Notes: generated by a model not told the origin, from the letters alone. Positions 11,425-23,294 are shown, counted from the stretch's first letter. The stretch: DNA of 64,000 bases from Rhodamnia argentea (GCF_020921035.1 NC_063160.1:17759095-17823094); one strand, 5' to 3'. Program-made: numbers and translations.

Positions 11425-14400
11425 GGATTTAACACATGAAATTTACTTCCATTTCCAGAATTGGAGTTGCCTTCTAATCATCACTTTGCGTTCATCTCAG
11501 CTGTTATGGACAGGCTCTTTCTATGCATAATTAGCTAATGACATGTCTGTCTATGTTAAGTTAGTGACAAAATCCAGATTGGTCTTTGACAAGCTGTCAC
11601 GCATCTTGATTTTGTAGCTGTTGACGAAAACACCAAAGTTGGTAGACCGGAGGAATTGAGAGTGGGAGGGAGATTATGGAGGTTGAGGGCCAAATGATGG
11701 GTGATGGCAATGGGAGGAAGGCCAAAACTGAGAGTGGGCTAAGAGTGGGAGGAGATTGACAAGGGAAGGAGGAGATTGACAAGGCAAAGAGGAAATTATA
11801 GTACTTCAAGTATTTTTGGTAAACCTAAACCGGTGCACTGGCTTAGATTTTTTCTTTTCCATTCTTTCTATTTTTGAGGTTCACTCTGCAGCCCATTACA
11901 TTGCCCGAAAACCACCTTAATCCTTAATCAGCGTGGGAAACTATTACACATTTTTCCTTAACTTTCAATCATCTTTATCATGGGATACATTTACGTTATT
12001 GTTGAAGTTTATTTAGAGTAGAACTCGATAGAATTTTCACCCTAATTTTATCTAGTTTAGATATGAAAAATGAGATTGGTGCATTGATGTTTAAAAATGT
12101 TATGTTTGAAACCTTGTTTTCAACTCTATAATATACCAATATGCAAATTCATAGTCATCTTTGAGTACATGTGCAATGAGAAATGAGTGAAATGCCTTTT
12201 CTGTATTGCTATAGTGGAAATGGAAAATATGTTTAGTTATTTTTATCTTTGCACCCACACATCCCTAGCCTTACAACTAGTAGTGTGCTCAAAAATATAC
12301 TAGGTTGACGATGATGTCTCCATGTGATCTCCGCATGTGCATAGCCTTCGGTGAATGTAGTCACGTCTAATTCTTTGATAGTCGAGTCGAAGTCAGTAAT
12401 TTTGGCATTATTTTTCTATGTACAAGCAAAGTATCTATTAATTTGGGTATATATGCTAATATTAGTAACCACATTTGAATTTATTTTACGAGCGAAATTG
12501 AGTACCTGATCAAGAAGAATATTTTCAGGTTTTAGATCAACTATGACATACTATTTCTGATGAACTTTGATCATGGCTGATGTAATTTGTTCACAAATCT
12601 TTACTATGTCTTTTCATTCTAAAGTTGTAATAATGGGTGCAAATGCATATTGGTAAAATCAAATAAACCTGTGATGAAATTGATAATAGGAAAACATAAA
12701 ACCACTACCACTTTGTGAGAGAAGCGAGTTCTGAGAGTCACGTTGCAGTTCATTGGAAAGTACTTTCGGCATATACTCGAGCACAATGACTTTATTATTG
12801 GATGAGTCGACAAAGCCCAATAGTTGATGATGTTTTTGTGCCAAATGTTTGAGAGAAATTTTTTCTCTACATGCGGGATTTCAGTTTATAAAATTAATGC
12901 GTTGTATGCAACATGCAAGGTTGTCTTAATCTTTAATTTGGATGTTATTGCATTTTCACTTCCCAATATATTTTTTACATACTTCCATCTATGTACTTTT
13001 TGATTGCAACAACAATTTTAGCATCCAATAGGCCACAATATAGCTTGCGGGTGCTTCCCTTGGCGGTGAGTTGTTTGAACTATTTTGTGTAGCGGCTCAA
13101 CTCTTCCGCGGGACAATCAACCAATTCGATATGACATTATAAAGGTGAAAAGGTTGGATCAAAAGAAGAGATTGATCACACGAACTGCGTAGATATTAGG
13201 TGTCAAATCATTGTTAGATACAATTCTTTTTTTTTTTCTATGAATCTGATCCAATGAGTTCCTTTACTTAGTGCCTCGTGAATTATGCTGCAGATGTATA
13301 GGATTATCGATACATTAGAAGCTACTCCTACATTCACACATTCAACCAACTGGATAATCAACGTGCTTCAGATTCTTTAATTGTAAATGCGCATTGGAAA
13401 ACTTCACATACAAATGCACATTTACAATTAAAGTATCTTACGCATGCTAATTATCCAGTTGAATTAAAGAGGTGAATAATAATGATTGGCCAACATATAT
13501 TTGGATGAGTTGAACGTGTGCACTTACGAGTAGCTACTTAGTATCAATAATCCTATAAATCAGTAGCTGAGTTGATGAGCCACTAAAAAAAGGAAATCAT
13601 TGGACTAGAGTCATAGCAGAAAAAGAATTGTATCTGAAAAAGATTCTATACACCCAATGTCTAGCAATTCGTGTGATCGATATCTCCTGTTGATCTAATC
13701 TTTTCACCTTTATAATATGCTATTGAACAGGTTGATTATTCATAAGAGGAGTTGAGCAGGTACACTGAAGAGTTCAAACACCTCATTACAAGGGAAGCAC
13801 CTGCAAGGTGTATCATGGGTTATTAGATGTTGAAACTGTTGTTGCGATGAAAAAGCACAAGGATGAAAGTATGCAAAGAATATATTGGGAAGTGAACATT
13901 TAGTAACATTCAAATTAAATATTAAGACAACCTTGCATATTACATACGGTGCATTAATTTTATAAAACTGAAATCTTGCGAGCAGAGAAAAAATTTCTCT
14001 AGACCATTTGACACAAAAAACATCATGAACTAGTTTGGCTTCGCCGACTCACCAATAATAGAGTCAATTGTGCTCGAGTATATGTCAAAAGTACTTTGCA
14101 ATGAAGTGCAAGGTGACTCAAAAATTAGTTCTCTCACAAAGTGGTAGTGATTGTAATGATCTTTTTGTTTTCCTACTATTAGGTTTCACCTTAGGTTTAT
14201 TTAATCTGACTAATATGCATTTGGCACTATTATTACAGCTCTAGAATGGTTCTAGAAAGACACAGTGAAAATTTGTGAACAAGTTGCATCGGTCGTGATC
14301 GAGGTTCATGAGAAACATCATGTCATAGTAGATCTAAAACCCGAAAACATTTTTCTTGATTAGATACTCAATTTCACTTGCAAGACAAATTCAAGTGTGG

Positions 14401-15210
14401 TTAATAATATTAGCATATATACCCAACTTAATAGATACATCGCATATACATAGGAAAATAATGCCAAAATTACTATCTTCGGTTCGGTTGTCAAAGAATC
14501 AGACGTCGTGACTGTGCTATCAAATGAGCTGGTTAGCATGGCACTAGCAATGGTGGCTGAAGACAAACAAATCAATCGGATGCTTGAGGAACTTTTTGCA
14601 GAGGAGGTGAGAGTTTTATCTTAATCTGGCAACTTTTCTTGTTTCAATTCTAACTGAAAATTTCAATATTTAATTTTTCATATTGACAGGATCATCCAAA
14701 TGTTGCTTAGGTCTTGTCGGATGCAAATAATAACCAGGCATTAAGCCCACTCAACTATGAGGTTGCCATCATATGATACTTTAGTATGAAAACAAATGGC
14801 AGTTTCAACATTTTTTCCTTGTTAGTATCTCTCTTCTTCTCTTTTGATTGTCATGGATTGTCTGCATCAAAAAGGTTAGACAGTTGTTAACATATGACGA
14901 ACTCTCTTTCCTGAAAAGTGAGTCCATTTGGTGCTGGCAACGAAGTTCGAGTGAAGTTTCATTAGCAAGATGTATGCATGATGACATTTTCCTGTGTATA
15001 CTGATGAGACGTTTTTCTACTCAGGGGAACGAAATGTGTATCATACCAGCATACTTCTGTTTATTTGACCAGGAGGAGCTGTCCTTTCATGATATAATGA
15101 TCAGGGGGGCTGTCAGAGGCAAGAGATCATCGTAGGCTATCGCCTTCCAAATAGGAGATCATCTTGATGATGCATTTGTTGTTATCTCCTCCAGTGAATG
15201 AAAACGGACA
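11425..15210 (+). pseudogene. Older 3' copy of POLLUX-like gene, split by a kinase palindrome
   Basis: This is a second, shorter copy of the 3' end of the POLLUX-like pseudogene that follows it. About 11425-11520 matches the intron before the penultimate exon of the main copy (20590-20695). Exon sequence resumes at about 14513 with VLSNELVSMALAMVAEDKQ...LEELFAEE, up to a donor at 14606/14607. The last exon starts near 15028 (GNEMCIIPA...FDQEELSFHDIMIRG) and decays after about 15130 through frame loss, although the terminal VVISSSE-like codons and stop are still traceable near 15180-15200. The start of the penultimate exon is missing; in its place lies DNA that includes the 12359-14513 palindrome. 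It is non-functional. POLLUX/DMI1 proteins are nuclear-envelope cation channels of root symbiosis signalling. Confidence 0.75.
12359..14513. repeat. Large imperfect palindrome built from receptor-kinase sequence
   Basis: Left arm 12359-13395 and right arm 13414-14513 are reverse complements over about 1 kb with scattered mismatches and indels. They meet at a spacer of under 20 nt near 13404. Both arms contain the same kinase-like words: LGF.DS.N......LEYM.KV, and further on DLKPENI.LD (subdomain VIb) at about 14310-14360 in the right arm. Each arm has stops and frame loss. The right arm ends exactly where POLLUX exon sequence resumes. The left side continues as kinase-like sequence for a short distance (about 12290-12358). 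Confidence 0.8.
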
Positions 15211-15344
15211 GATTCTCGGGCATCATCAGGATGCATTTTCTTGATCTGGCTGACCATCAATTCTCTATTGTCGGAACTTTGCCAACTGAGAAAACTCTCA
15301 ATTCTTCGGTTAATATCAAAGATGGATATCAAAAACTGACAAGC

Positions 15345-15482
15345 GACTGCATTTGACAGACAGGAGTAATGTGCTGCTAAAATGCAATGCACTTCCCAGT
15401 TGGAAGAGTGTTGAATCTTCAATGTTCCGTTTCACTGATATGACGAGGGATTTAAGTGACTGCATTTGACAGACAGGAGTAA
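15345..15482 (+). repeat. 25-bp exact direct repeat, 113 bp apart
   Basis: The word beginning 'gactgcatttgacagacagg' occurs at 15345-15369 and again at 15458-15482, in the junction DNA between the older POLLUX tail and the main pseudogene. Confidence 0.85.
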
Positions 15483-17380
15483 ATGATATTCTTCAACCTT
15501 TCTGATACTGATTTGATCAATTTTACTCGCGAAGTTGCATAATCCGCATTCTAGTGCATACGGAGTTCTTTATAAGTCCTCTGTTTAAGCGAGTGTCTGC
15601 CAAGTTGCTACCTTGTCTTTATGCTTATTCCCTTCACCCGAGTGAGACTCCTTTCTGCATTTGTTTCGCCCTATTGAGTCTTAAATGCCTGTAAGACACT
15701 CTTTGTGGATTTTCAGAATTGAGCAATATTCTGATTGTGGTCCTGATTTGGACTTAAACATCAAATTGTTAACATGAAAAATATGCTAGATAACTGATAA
15801 ACAAGGGATTTCAGGGCTCATTGTTGAAGCAGCTAGCAATAGCTAATAAGAGTATCGGTGGAGTCGTTGTACTTGCAGAGAGGGACAAGGAGGAAATGGA
15901 GCTGGACATTGCTAAGCTGGAATTTGACTTGATGGGCATGTCTGCATTACGTAGAAGTGGAAGTCCTCTTATTTTGGCTGATCTAAAGAAGGTAAACTTT
16001 GGAAGTCCTCTACACTGTTGGATTTGTCATGAAGTGAGACTCCCAATTCTTGTTGGTTCACTTTGTGTTTGCATTATTTGGAGAGACGCCCCTCTCTTGT
16101 TTTGTCCCAGTACTTAAATTTCCTTTTAATGGATTTCTCTTTTAATTTCCCTTCTTATTTCGAAGGTTTCAGTTTCAAAGGCACGTGCTATTATTGTATT
16201 GGCATCTGATGAAAACATCAGGTTTTCTCCCTTCGAGCTTACTAGTTTCTTGTGCTTGTCCATGATTCTAAGTGCCTTATATAAAGTTAGTAATTGTTAT
16301 TTTTCTTTTTGCTGGAGCGATGCACATGCTCTAAGGGTCGTGCTAAGTCTTGTGGGAGTAAAAGAAGGTTTGCGGGGTCATTTTGTTGTAGAGATGAGTG
16401 ATCTTGACAACGAACCCCTGGTCAAGCTTGTTGGAGGAGACCTTATTGTGACAGTTGTTGCACATGACGTAATAGGGTGCTTGATGATACAATGTGCTCT
16501 TCAACCCTGTCTTGCACAGGTTGCTAAGCACTTCTGTTTTGCTCTTTATGAGATGTGGTATCTGTTAAGCAGTGCAACAAAGCTTCGCCACACCTTTGCC
16601 TTTCAAATTCCTTTTTGTGCTATTTTCCCCCTATTTCTTTGTTATACTTTTCATTCATGTGGATGTGAGTGGATTAAGTCACTAAGGAAGCAAATTTTAA
16701 CTTTGGGGTTGTCGATATCTTCAACTTTTGCCGGATGAAATTGGTCTTGTTTCTCCCAGTGACATCAACATGCCAAAACATCCTTTTTTTGGTGCTATCT
16801 AGTTCATTTCACTTTTCTTGCTTCAAACTACCAGTTAAGAAATAACTTGGTCTCATTGTGTGGGTAGTTGGAACCCTTTCAAGTACTCCACTTCACAATC
16901 CTTGATGAGAAAACGCTGTCCTGATCGACTACTGACCAACTTTAGGCAGAAGATTTTTGTTTTAGTCATGATGATGCCCAATGATTAGATTTACCGGCAA
17001 CTTCTCTATAATGTTCGTTTTCATATTTCACTACTTCCAGTGGTACAATCATTGATTGAATGAATTAGCAATTTAGATCATGTGCTTGCTTACATTTGTC
17101 AGAAAATCCATTTAGATCTGCAAACTTCAATTCATTGGTTCACTGTGATTATCATTGTCATCAGTCCCCTTTATCTTTCCAACAGATATGGAAAGACATT
17201 TTGGGTTTTGAGAATGCAGAGTTCTACAATAAGCGGTGGCCCCAATTGGATGGTTTGAGGTTTGAGGATGTCCTTATTTCATTTATTGATGCAATTCCTT
17301 GTGGAGTTAAGGCTGCTGCAGATATTCGACCAAAAGAAAAAAAGAAGGCTGCTGCAGATGGTGGGAAGATAATTCTAGAT

Positions 17381-17618
17381 CCGGATGATAGCTACATATT
17401 GAAGGAAGGGGATGAAGTTTTTGTTATTGCTGAGGATGATGAGACCTACTTTCCTGGTCCCCTTCCAGAGGCAGTATGTCAATTCTTATCTTAATGGCAC
17501 CGGATGATAGCGACATATTGAAGGAAGGGGATGAAGTTTTTGCTATTGCTGAGGATGACGATGCCTACTTTCCTGGTCCTCTTCCAAAAGCAGTATGTGA
17601 ATTCTTATCTTAATGGCA
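17381..17618 (+). repeat. 119-bp tandem duplication of an exon end
   Basis: 17381-17499 and 17500-17618 are near-identical. Each covers the end of the POLLUX exon (DPDDSYILKEGDEVFVIAEDD...) plus the donor GTATGT and the start of the intron. The second copy is intronic but offers a duplicate 5' splice site at 17593. Confidence 0.9.
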
Positions 17619-20179
17619 CCTCTCAACAAGTTTGAGCTTTAAATTCAAGATTTTCACTTTTATGATTGAACTTGGCTGTCTCCGCCTGGTCCGGCTGTAT
17701 CTTTTTGGGTACTTAGTTTATGGAGGTACACTACCAAATCATTGTGCACTAAAACACAATGTGCAAAAGTGATGTATGATCTGTGTGATAGTTCTCCTCT
17801 TCCTCTCTTTCTAATTACCTGTGTAGTTAGATTCCTCAACTGACAAGTCATAAGAACCCGTGGCTAATTTTGTCTCATTCAGGCCTTAAAAATTTGGTTT
17901 GTTGATTCTCCTTTTTTGGCTTTTTCTGTCTTGGTGCAGGTATGCAGGGGACTCTTCCCAAAAATAGCTGACCCTCCAAAATATCCCGAGAGAATACTAT
18001 TTTGTGGGTGGTGTTGTGACATTGATGATATGATTAATGTAAGTTCCTATGCATATTTAGCACTGAACCATACGTGAAAGTTGCATCTTATCTGGAGGGT
18101 TTGTCGAGGCAATTTTGATAATGGGATGGGATCTTTTGAATAAATTAGTGCCAACAAGCGGTTCCATCGACAAAGCCTAGTATTTTGAGAAATCTACCCC
18201 CAGCATACATGACGCATTATTTGATGAAAGGAAGAGGTCTCAAATTTCGATGCGCTTGCTAAGTGTCATAATCAGGGTTGACACCATGAACAACTTCTGC
18301 GGTGTGAAAACTTTTGGTACTGTTAAATCTATGGTGCATGCTAACTGTGAATACTTAATTTTGAATCAGATGCACAAAATTAAGGGATCATCATCCATCG
18401 CTTTGGAAACCCCTTCTAAACTTAATTTTTAAATCCAACTATTGTAATGTAGGATATGTTGCCAGTATTGCAGGTGTGTCGTCAATGTGTAACAACAATT
18501 TTCCTAGTTAATCTTGTAATTTTATGTCTCAATATGGTTTTCTATCGATAGGGTCAATACTTAAATTTTGATGTTAAGAACCCTGTGTGATCAACTAATT
18601 TACCGTAACAAAAGATTCCTAATTCCAAGATCTGTGATCCAACCCTATAATGGAGTGAATTTCTTCAAAACCCCAGTGACATACACAAGCTAAGTTTACA
18701 TAAAGTAGTAGTTTGATCTAGCATGGAAGTCCCTTCACAAGATTGTTTCCTTTTCAAATAATGTTGAGTGTCATTTTGTATTTTTTGTTGTTTCAGCTTT
18801 TAAGTCCTTGAATCCCACCATATTTAGATGATAGTAGGATAATTAACTCACAAGAGAATTCTTGGAGAATGCTTCCTTATGTTTGTTCGGACGGCCCATG
18901 GTCAACTTAATAATTCAGCGATCTGCTAGAATACTTTAGATTTTGTTCTCTCGTGTGATTACCAGGAGTAATGGCCTCTAAATTAGGTTGATCACTTTTG
19001 TGTTTAGATCCATATGCTTCGTAATCATTGTTGATATTTTGTAAACATCTTTTATAGGTTTTAGAGGCCTTCTTGGCTCCAGGATCAGAATTATGGTTAT
19101 TCAGTGAGGTCCCATAAAAGGATAGACAGAAAAAGCTGATAGATGGTGGACTTGATATTTCTTAATTGCAAAACATAAGACTTGTTCACCATGAGGGCAA
19201 TGCTGTCATCAGGCGCTACCTTGAGAGCCTCCCTCTTGAGACTTTTGACTCTTTTAAGTTATATCTTCTCTATAAGTGTGTATCATGCATGCCTGCTAGT
19301 TTAATTCCAAGAAGGACGAAAAAGAGAGGAGGAATCCATACATATGGCAGTTTATGTTGACCTTGATGGGATTGGCATACGAGATTTCTTGCATTATTCG
19401 TATCTGCTTGGCATTGTCAATTTGAAGTTTGAGGGCCCATTTTTACAATGGATTAGTCCTGATTTGATTATGCTTTATGCAATGCTGGGTTTTGAAGAAA
19501 TTAGTGAATTTTGGACAGAAAGCTGCTTGCGATTGAGAGATGTTCTTGTTTTTGTCTGCGATCTGACCACTGCTTTCCTCTTCTCCTATTTCATTTCAAT
19601 TTTTGTAAATCAAAGCTTTCCTGTTTATTGCTTGATAAATTATTTGTATTGGGTTGATATAAAAAATATATCCTCCTCCATTTCAAAAAGAAGAAAGTGT
19701 TTCCTGCATTGTGCATGTCCTATTCATTGGTTATTATCATACTGGGTAATATCTGATTAAAGAGCGTGCTTCTTGGTAAGATCTATCCACCATGCCAAGC
19801 CTAGTCTCATTGATTTTGTTTTCTTGTTTTGTTGTTTGATTTACAGATCAAAAAGTTCTCTAGCACTTGCTGCTGTTGAAGTACTATGCTAATATGCAAT
19901 TAAGTAAACAGCTAATCTGGAATTCAGAATATATCCTCAAGCTTTTTAATTCTGGATAAACCATGGCAACATTGCATCTTGTGTGCTTTCAGTTGTGTGA
20001 CCAATTACTTACTCTACAGGCACAGATTTTAATTCTTGCTGACGAATCACTGGAAGACTCTATTGTGCATTTGGACTCGAGATCTCTGGCCACCCTCCTC
20101 CTCATTCTAGATATCCAGGTAACTCTATATTCCTGTACAACTAATTTTAAAAAGTATACTTGGAGTTGGCCATGTTATC

Positions 20180-20531
20180 TGTTAGAAAGTTCAACCCAAA
20201 AGCTTAAGCTGATAGATGGAGGGAGAGCACTTGAATATAAAGAGCAGGTGGAGGGAGGAGAGCACATGAATATAAAAAGTATTTAGGACACATTGTCAAT
20301 CGATGTGGGACATACTTCAACACCCCCTCTCATGTGTAAGCGAGATTACAAGTGGCATGTGGAATTTTGAATGTGGAATTTTGACTAGCACATTCGTGAA
20401 AGGGATAACTTTGCTTTGATATCGTGTTAGAAAGTCCAATCCAAAAGCTTAAGCTGATAATGAAGAGAGAGCACATCAATATAAAGAACATTCAGGACAC
20501 ATTGTCAACAGATGTGGGACATACTTCAACA
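20180..20531 (-). mobile_element. TRIM (miniature LTR retroelement), non-coding
   Basis: Two related terminal repeats, 20180-20322 (143 bp) and 20425-20531 (107 bp), begin TGTTGAAG and end CTAACA on the minus strand. They flank about 100 bp with no coding capacity. Just inside the 5' LTR (20411-20424) is a primer-binding-like site, ATATCAAAGC, close to the initiator-Met tRNA complement TGGTATCAGAGC. Just before the 3' LTR (about 20323-20335) is a purine-rich tract, GAGAGGGGG. Flanks are ttatc and ctatc, a 5-bp target duplication with one difference. LTR divergence and the size difference suggest a fairly old insertion. It lies in an intron of the POLLUX pseudogene. Confidence 0.75.
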
Positions 20532-21599
20532 CTATCATTGCTTTGTGAGCTTAATACATGAAATTGATTTGGGAATGTCATTGATGCTTTCTGAGCTTAA
20601 CACAAGAAATTTACTTTCATTTCCAGAATGGCAATTGCATGTTAATCATCACGTTCCATTGATATCAACTATTACGGACAGGCTCTTTATGGAATGCAGT
20701 CTAAGCGTCTTCCAAACAAGGATACAAGTTCAACTTCTCTGAGGCTGTCAGGGTTTTCTCACAGTTCTTGGATAAGTGAAATGCAACAAGCTTCAGACAA
20801 GTCTATAATAATTAGTGAAATTCTGGATTCTAGGACCAGAAACTAGGTGTCAGTTTCCAGAATCAGTGACCATGTGCTATCAAATGAGCTGGTTAGCATG
20901 GCACTAGCAACGGTGGCTGAAGACAAAGAAATCAATTGGGTGGTTGAGGAACTCTTCGCAGAGGAAGTGAGGGTTTTATCTCCATCTGGCAACTCTTCAT
21001 TTTCAATTCTAACTGAAAATTTCAATTTAATTTTTCATATTGACAGGATCTTCCAAATGTTGCTTAGTTCTTGTTGTGTGCAACTAATTAGCATGCATTA
21101 ACCCCACTCAACTATGAGGTTACCATCATATGATACTTTAGTATGAAAACAATTGGCAGTTTCAACATTTACCATCACCCTCTCTTTTGATTGTCATGGA
21201 TTCTGCCTGCATCAAAAAGGTTAGACAGTTGTTGACATACGACAAGCTCTCTTTCCTGAAAAGTGAGTCCATTTGGTGCTGGTGATAAATTTTGAGTTGA
21301 GTTTCATTAACAAGCTGTATACATGATGACATGTTCCTGTGTATGCTGATGAGACATTTTTCACTCGGGGGAACGAAATGTGTATCAAACCAGCAGAGTT
21401 CTATTTATTTGACCAGGAGGAGCTGTCCTTTCATGATATAATGATCAGGGGCTGTCAGAGGCAAGAGATCATCATAGGCTATTACCTTCCAAATGCAGAG
21501 CGTGCTATAATTAATCTTTCCGAGAAGTCAAAACCGAGGAAATGGTCCCTTGATGATGTATTTGTTGTTATCTCCTCAAGTGAATGAAAAGGGGCAGAT

Positions 21600-22125
21600 T
21601 CTGGCACTACCTTGTTAGACACCAATGTTGTGAAGGTCCTGCCAGAATCCTGCTTAGACTAGTTTTCAGCGGATCACTTCCCGAGAAATTGTTCAGTCAG
21701 GCGCTTTCCTCGAATTGAAAAAGATATGGGAGCACAAATGACATTCAAGTAGGTTGTCCTGTGATGATGTTCGGAGTGGTGACATTGTAAAAGGAGCTCC
21801 AAGTTAAGAGGAGTCTCGTTCGAATAGTGGTCTCTGGTGCCACTGTTGTCTTGTCTAAATTGAATGGCCTGTGATGAGAGATTCTTGTTCCTTTCAAAAG
21901 GGTTTCCTGCCTTTATTTTCTGCACTCGAGCTTATCTCGAGCTTTTCCTTTGACAGGCGGATGGACAGAAAGCGATGTGCTTGCGTTTGGGGCTGTTCTC
22001 CTTAATCTGATTACACGATGAGGCACTGCAAGTACTCGGCAGGACCTTTTCCTGGTGACTGGGCCAAGGAGTTCGAGGAGAAGGTTGCTGGGTCAGATGA
22101 CGATGTCTACTTAATCTGATTACGA
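21600..22125 (+). pseudogene. Displaced kinase tail fragment (inverted copy of 24770-25262)
   Basis: Directly after the POLLUX pseudogene stop lies a copy, on the opposite strand, of the last intron and start of the last exon of the first pseudokinase gene (24770-25262, minus). The intron matches over more than 300 bp up to the acceptor TTTGACAG at about 21956. The exon then reads GGWTE.DVLAFG.VLLNLIT, with a 2-nt insertion soon after (ACACGATGAGG against ACGATGAGG), so the frame is lost. The copy ends near 22125 after a short local repeat. It is a dead fragment from an inverted duplication. Confidence 0.8.
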
Positions 22126-22567
22126 TGAGACCTATATTGTGTATTGAGGTGTGATTTATATTTCCCATCAACAGAAAGGTAGGGGGTCTCACTGGATGTA
22201 GCAAGGGGACAGCGCTCCCGGGACGCCAAAGGATCTTTATAATTTGAGCGCATATTTTATTAGTATTTTAGGATTAGGGTTATAAATAGCTATCATTATA
22301 TATGATTTCTTTTTTTCCCTTTTTTTGTAATTGAGAGTTGTAATAAAGAGGTGGGAGATGCTAATTATAATGATGTATATCAATCTCTCTCGCCTTTATT
22401 CTCTATTTCAACGTATTTGTGCGCCTAATCCTAATATTGTGTTGGTGTGATACATTTGTCCGAGGCATTGTGTGTGGAATTGGCATGCATACCGAATTGG
22501 CATGTGTACTGTATTGAATTTCATCTATTAATCGTTTTTTATGATTCAAAGCCCACTCTTTTCCGCG

Positions 22568-23294
22568 ATTTCTCATGATAAAAATTGTTAAAAAAATCCT
22601 GAACTTATTGCACTTTTGCCTATTCAATTCTAAATCTTTTAATTTTGTCAATTGAATCTGAACATTTTCACTTTTACCAATTGAGTTCATCCGGCTAATT
22701 TTGGTTAGAAACAATTAATGTGGAGGATCTTGACCAACCTACGTAACACGGTCATCGTTGATCCGAATAATTTTTAATTATATTTTAATATTTTTCTAAT
22801 TTTTTTAGTGCCCTATTGTTTTTTCCTTTTTTTTTTGGCTTTTTTATTTTATTTTATTTTTCAACGGCTGACGAGACTCGCTGGTTGTTGGGTGAGGGTC
22901 ACCTGGCACTCGTCGGTCACGAGCAAGGCCACAATAGTTTGGGCTAGGCTAGCCTTGCTAGCAGTTGACAAGATCTCGGCGACCCTTGCCGGCGGCTAAG
23001 AAAAGAAAAAACGAAGGAAAAAAGAAAATAATAATTATAAATAAAAAACATGAAAATATTATAAAAATTATGCACATCGGCGCCGAGCGTGCCACGTAAG
23101 TCGATCATCGTCTACTTGATTTCTAGCCAAAATTAGCTAGATAGAGTCGATTGGAAAAAGATAAAAAGGTTTAGGATTCAATTGACGAAATTATTCGATC
23201 AAAAAAAAATTGACAAAATTAAATGGTTTAGGACTGAATTAACAAAAAGTGCAATAACTTTAGGAATTTTTGGACAATTTTCCTATTTCTCATG
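22568..23294. mobile_element. MITE with ~100-bp inverted ends and 10-bp target duplication
   Basis: The element occupies 22578-23284 (707 bp). It is flanked by identical 10-bp repeats, atttctcatg, at 22568-22577 and 23285-23294. Its ends are inverted repeats of at least 100 bp: left 'aaaaattgtt..aaaaa.tcct', right in reverse complement 'gaaaattgtccaaaaattcct', then 'ttattgcactttt' in both, continuing through 'ttttaattttgtcaatt'. The middle has oligo-T, a GC-rich block (22862-22998) and oligo-A. There is no coding capacity. Long inverted ends with a 9-10 bp target duplication fit a Mutator-like non-autonomous element. The clean target duplication suggests it is younger than its relatives in the window. 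Confidence 0.8.

Larger units (their letters stand above)
15815..21587 (+). pseudogene. POLLUX/DMI1-like ion channel pseudogene (C-terminal half)
   Basis: Eight exons match the cytosolic C-terminal half of POLLUX/DMI1: 15815-15991 (GSLLKQLAIANKS), 16166-16221, 16318-16519 (VVLSL.GVKEGLRGH), 17186-17473 (IWKDILGFENAEFY), 17940-18038 (LFPKIADPPKYP), about 19059-19253 (LEAFLAPGSELW), about 20021-20118 (ILADESLEDSIVH) and 20699-20968, then the last exon from about 21369 to the stop at 21587 (GNEMCIKPAEFYLFDQEEL). Splice sites are mostly preserved. The frame is broken: the 19.06-kb exon has two in-frame stops (after LFSEVP and after LDIS) and the 20.7-kb exon has one (a Leu codon after RTRN). The upstream exons for the membrane domain and pore are absent. 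A 119-bp tandem duplication affects the fourth exon, and a TRIM sits in the intron after the seventh. It is a truncated dead copy; the functional gene should be elsewhere. Confidence 0.85.

Noticed and set aside
15815-21587. Functional POLLUX channel gene
   Set aside because: In-frame stops in two exons and no upstream exons for the transmembrane pore.
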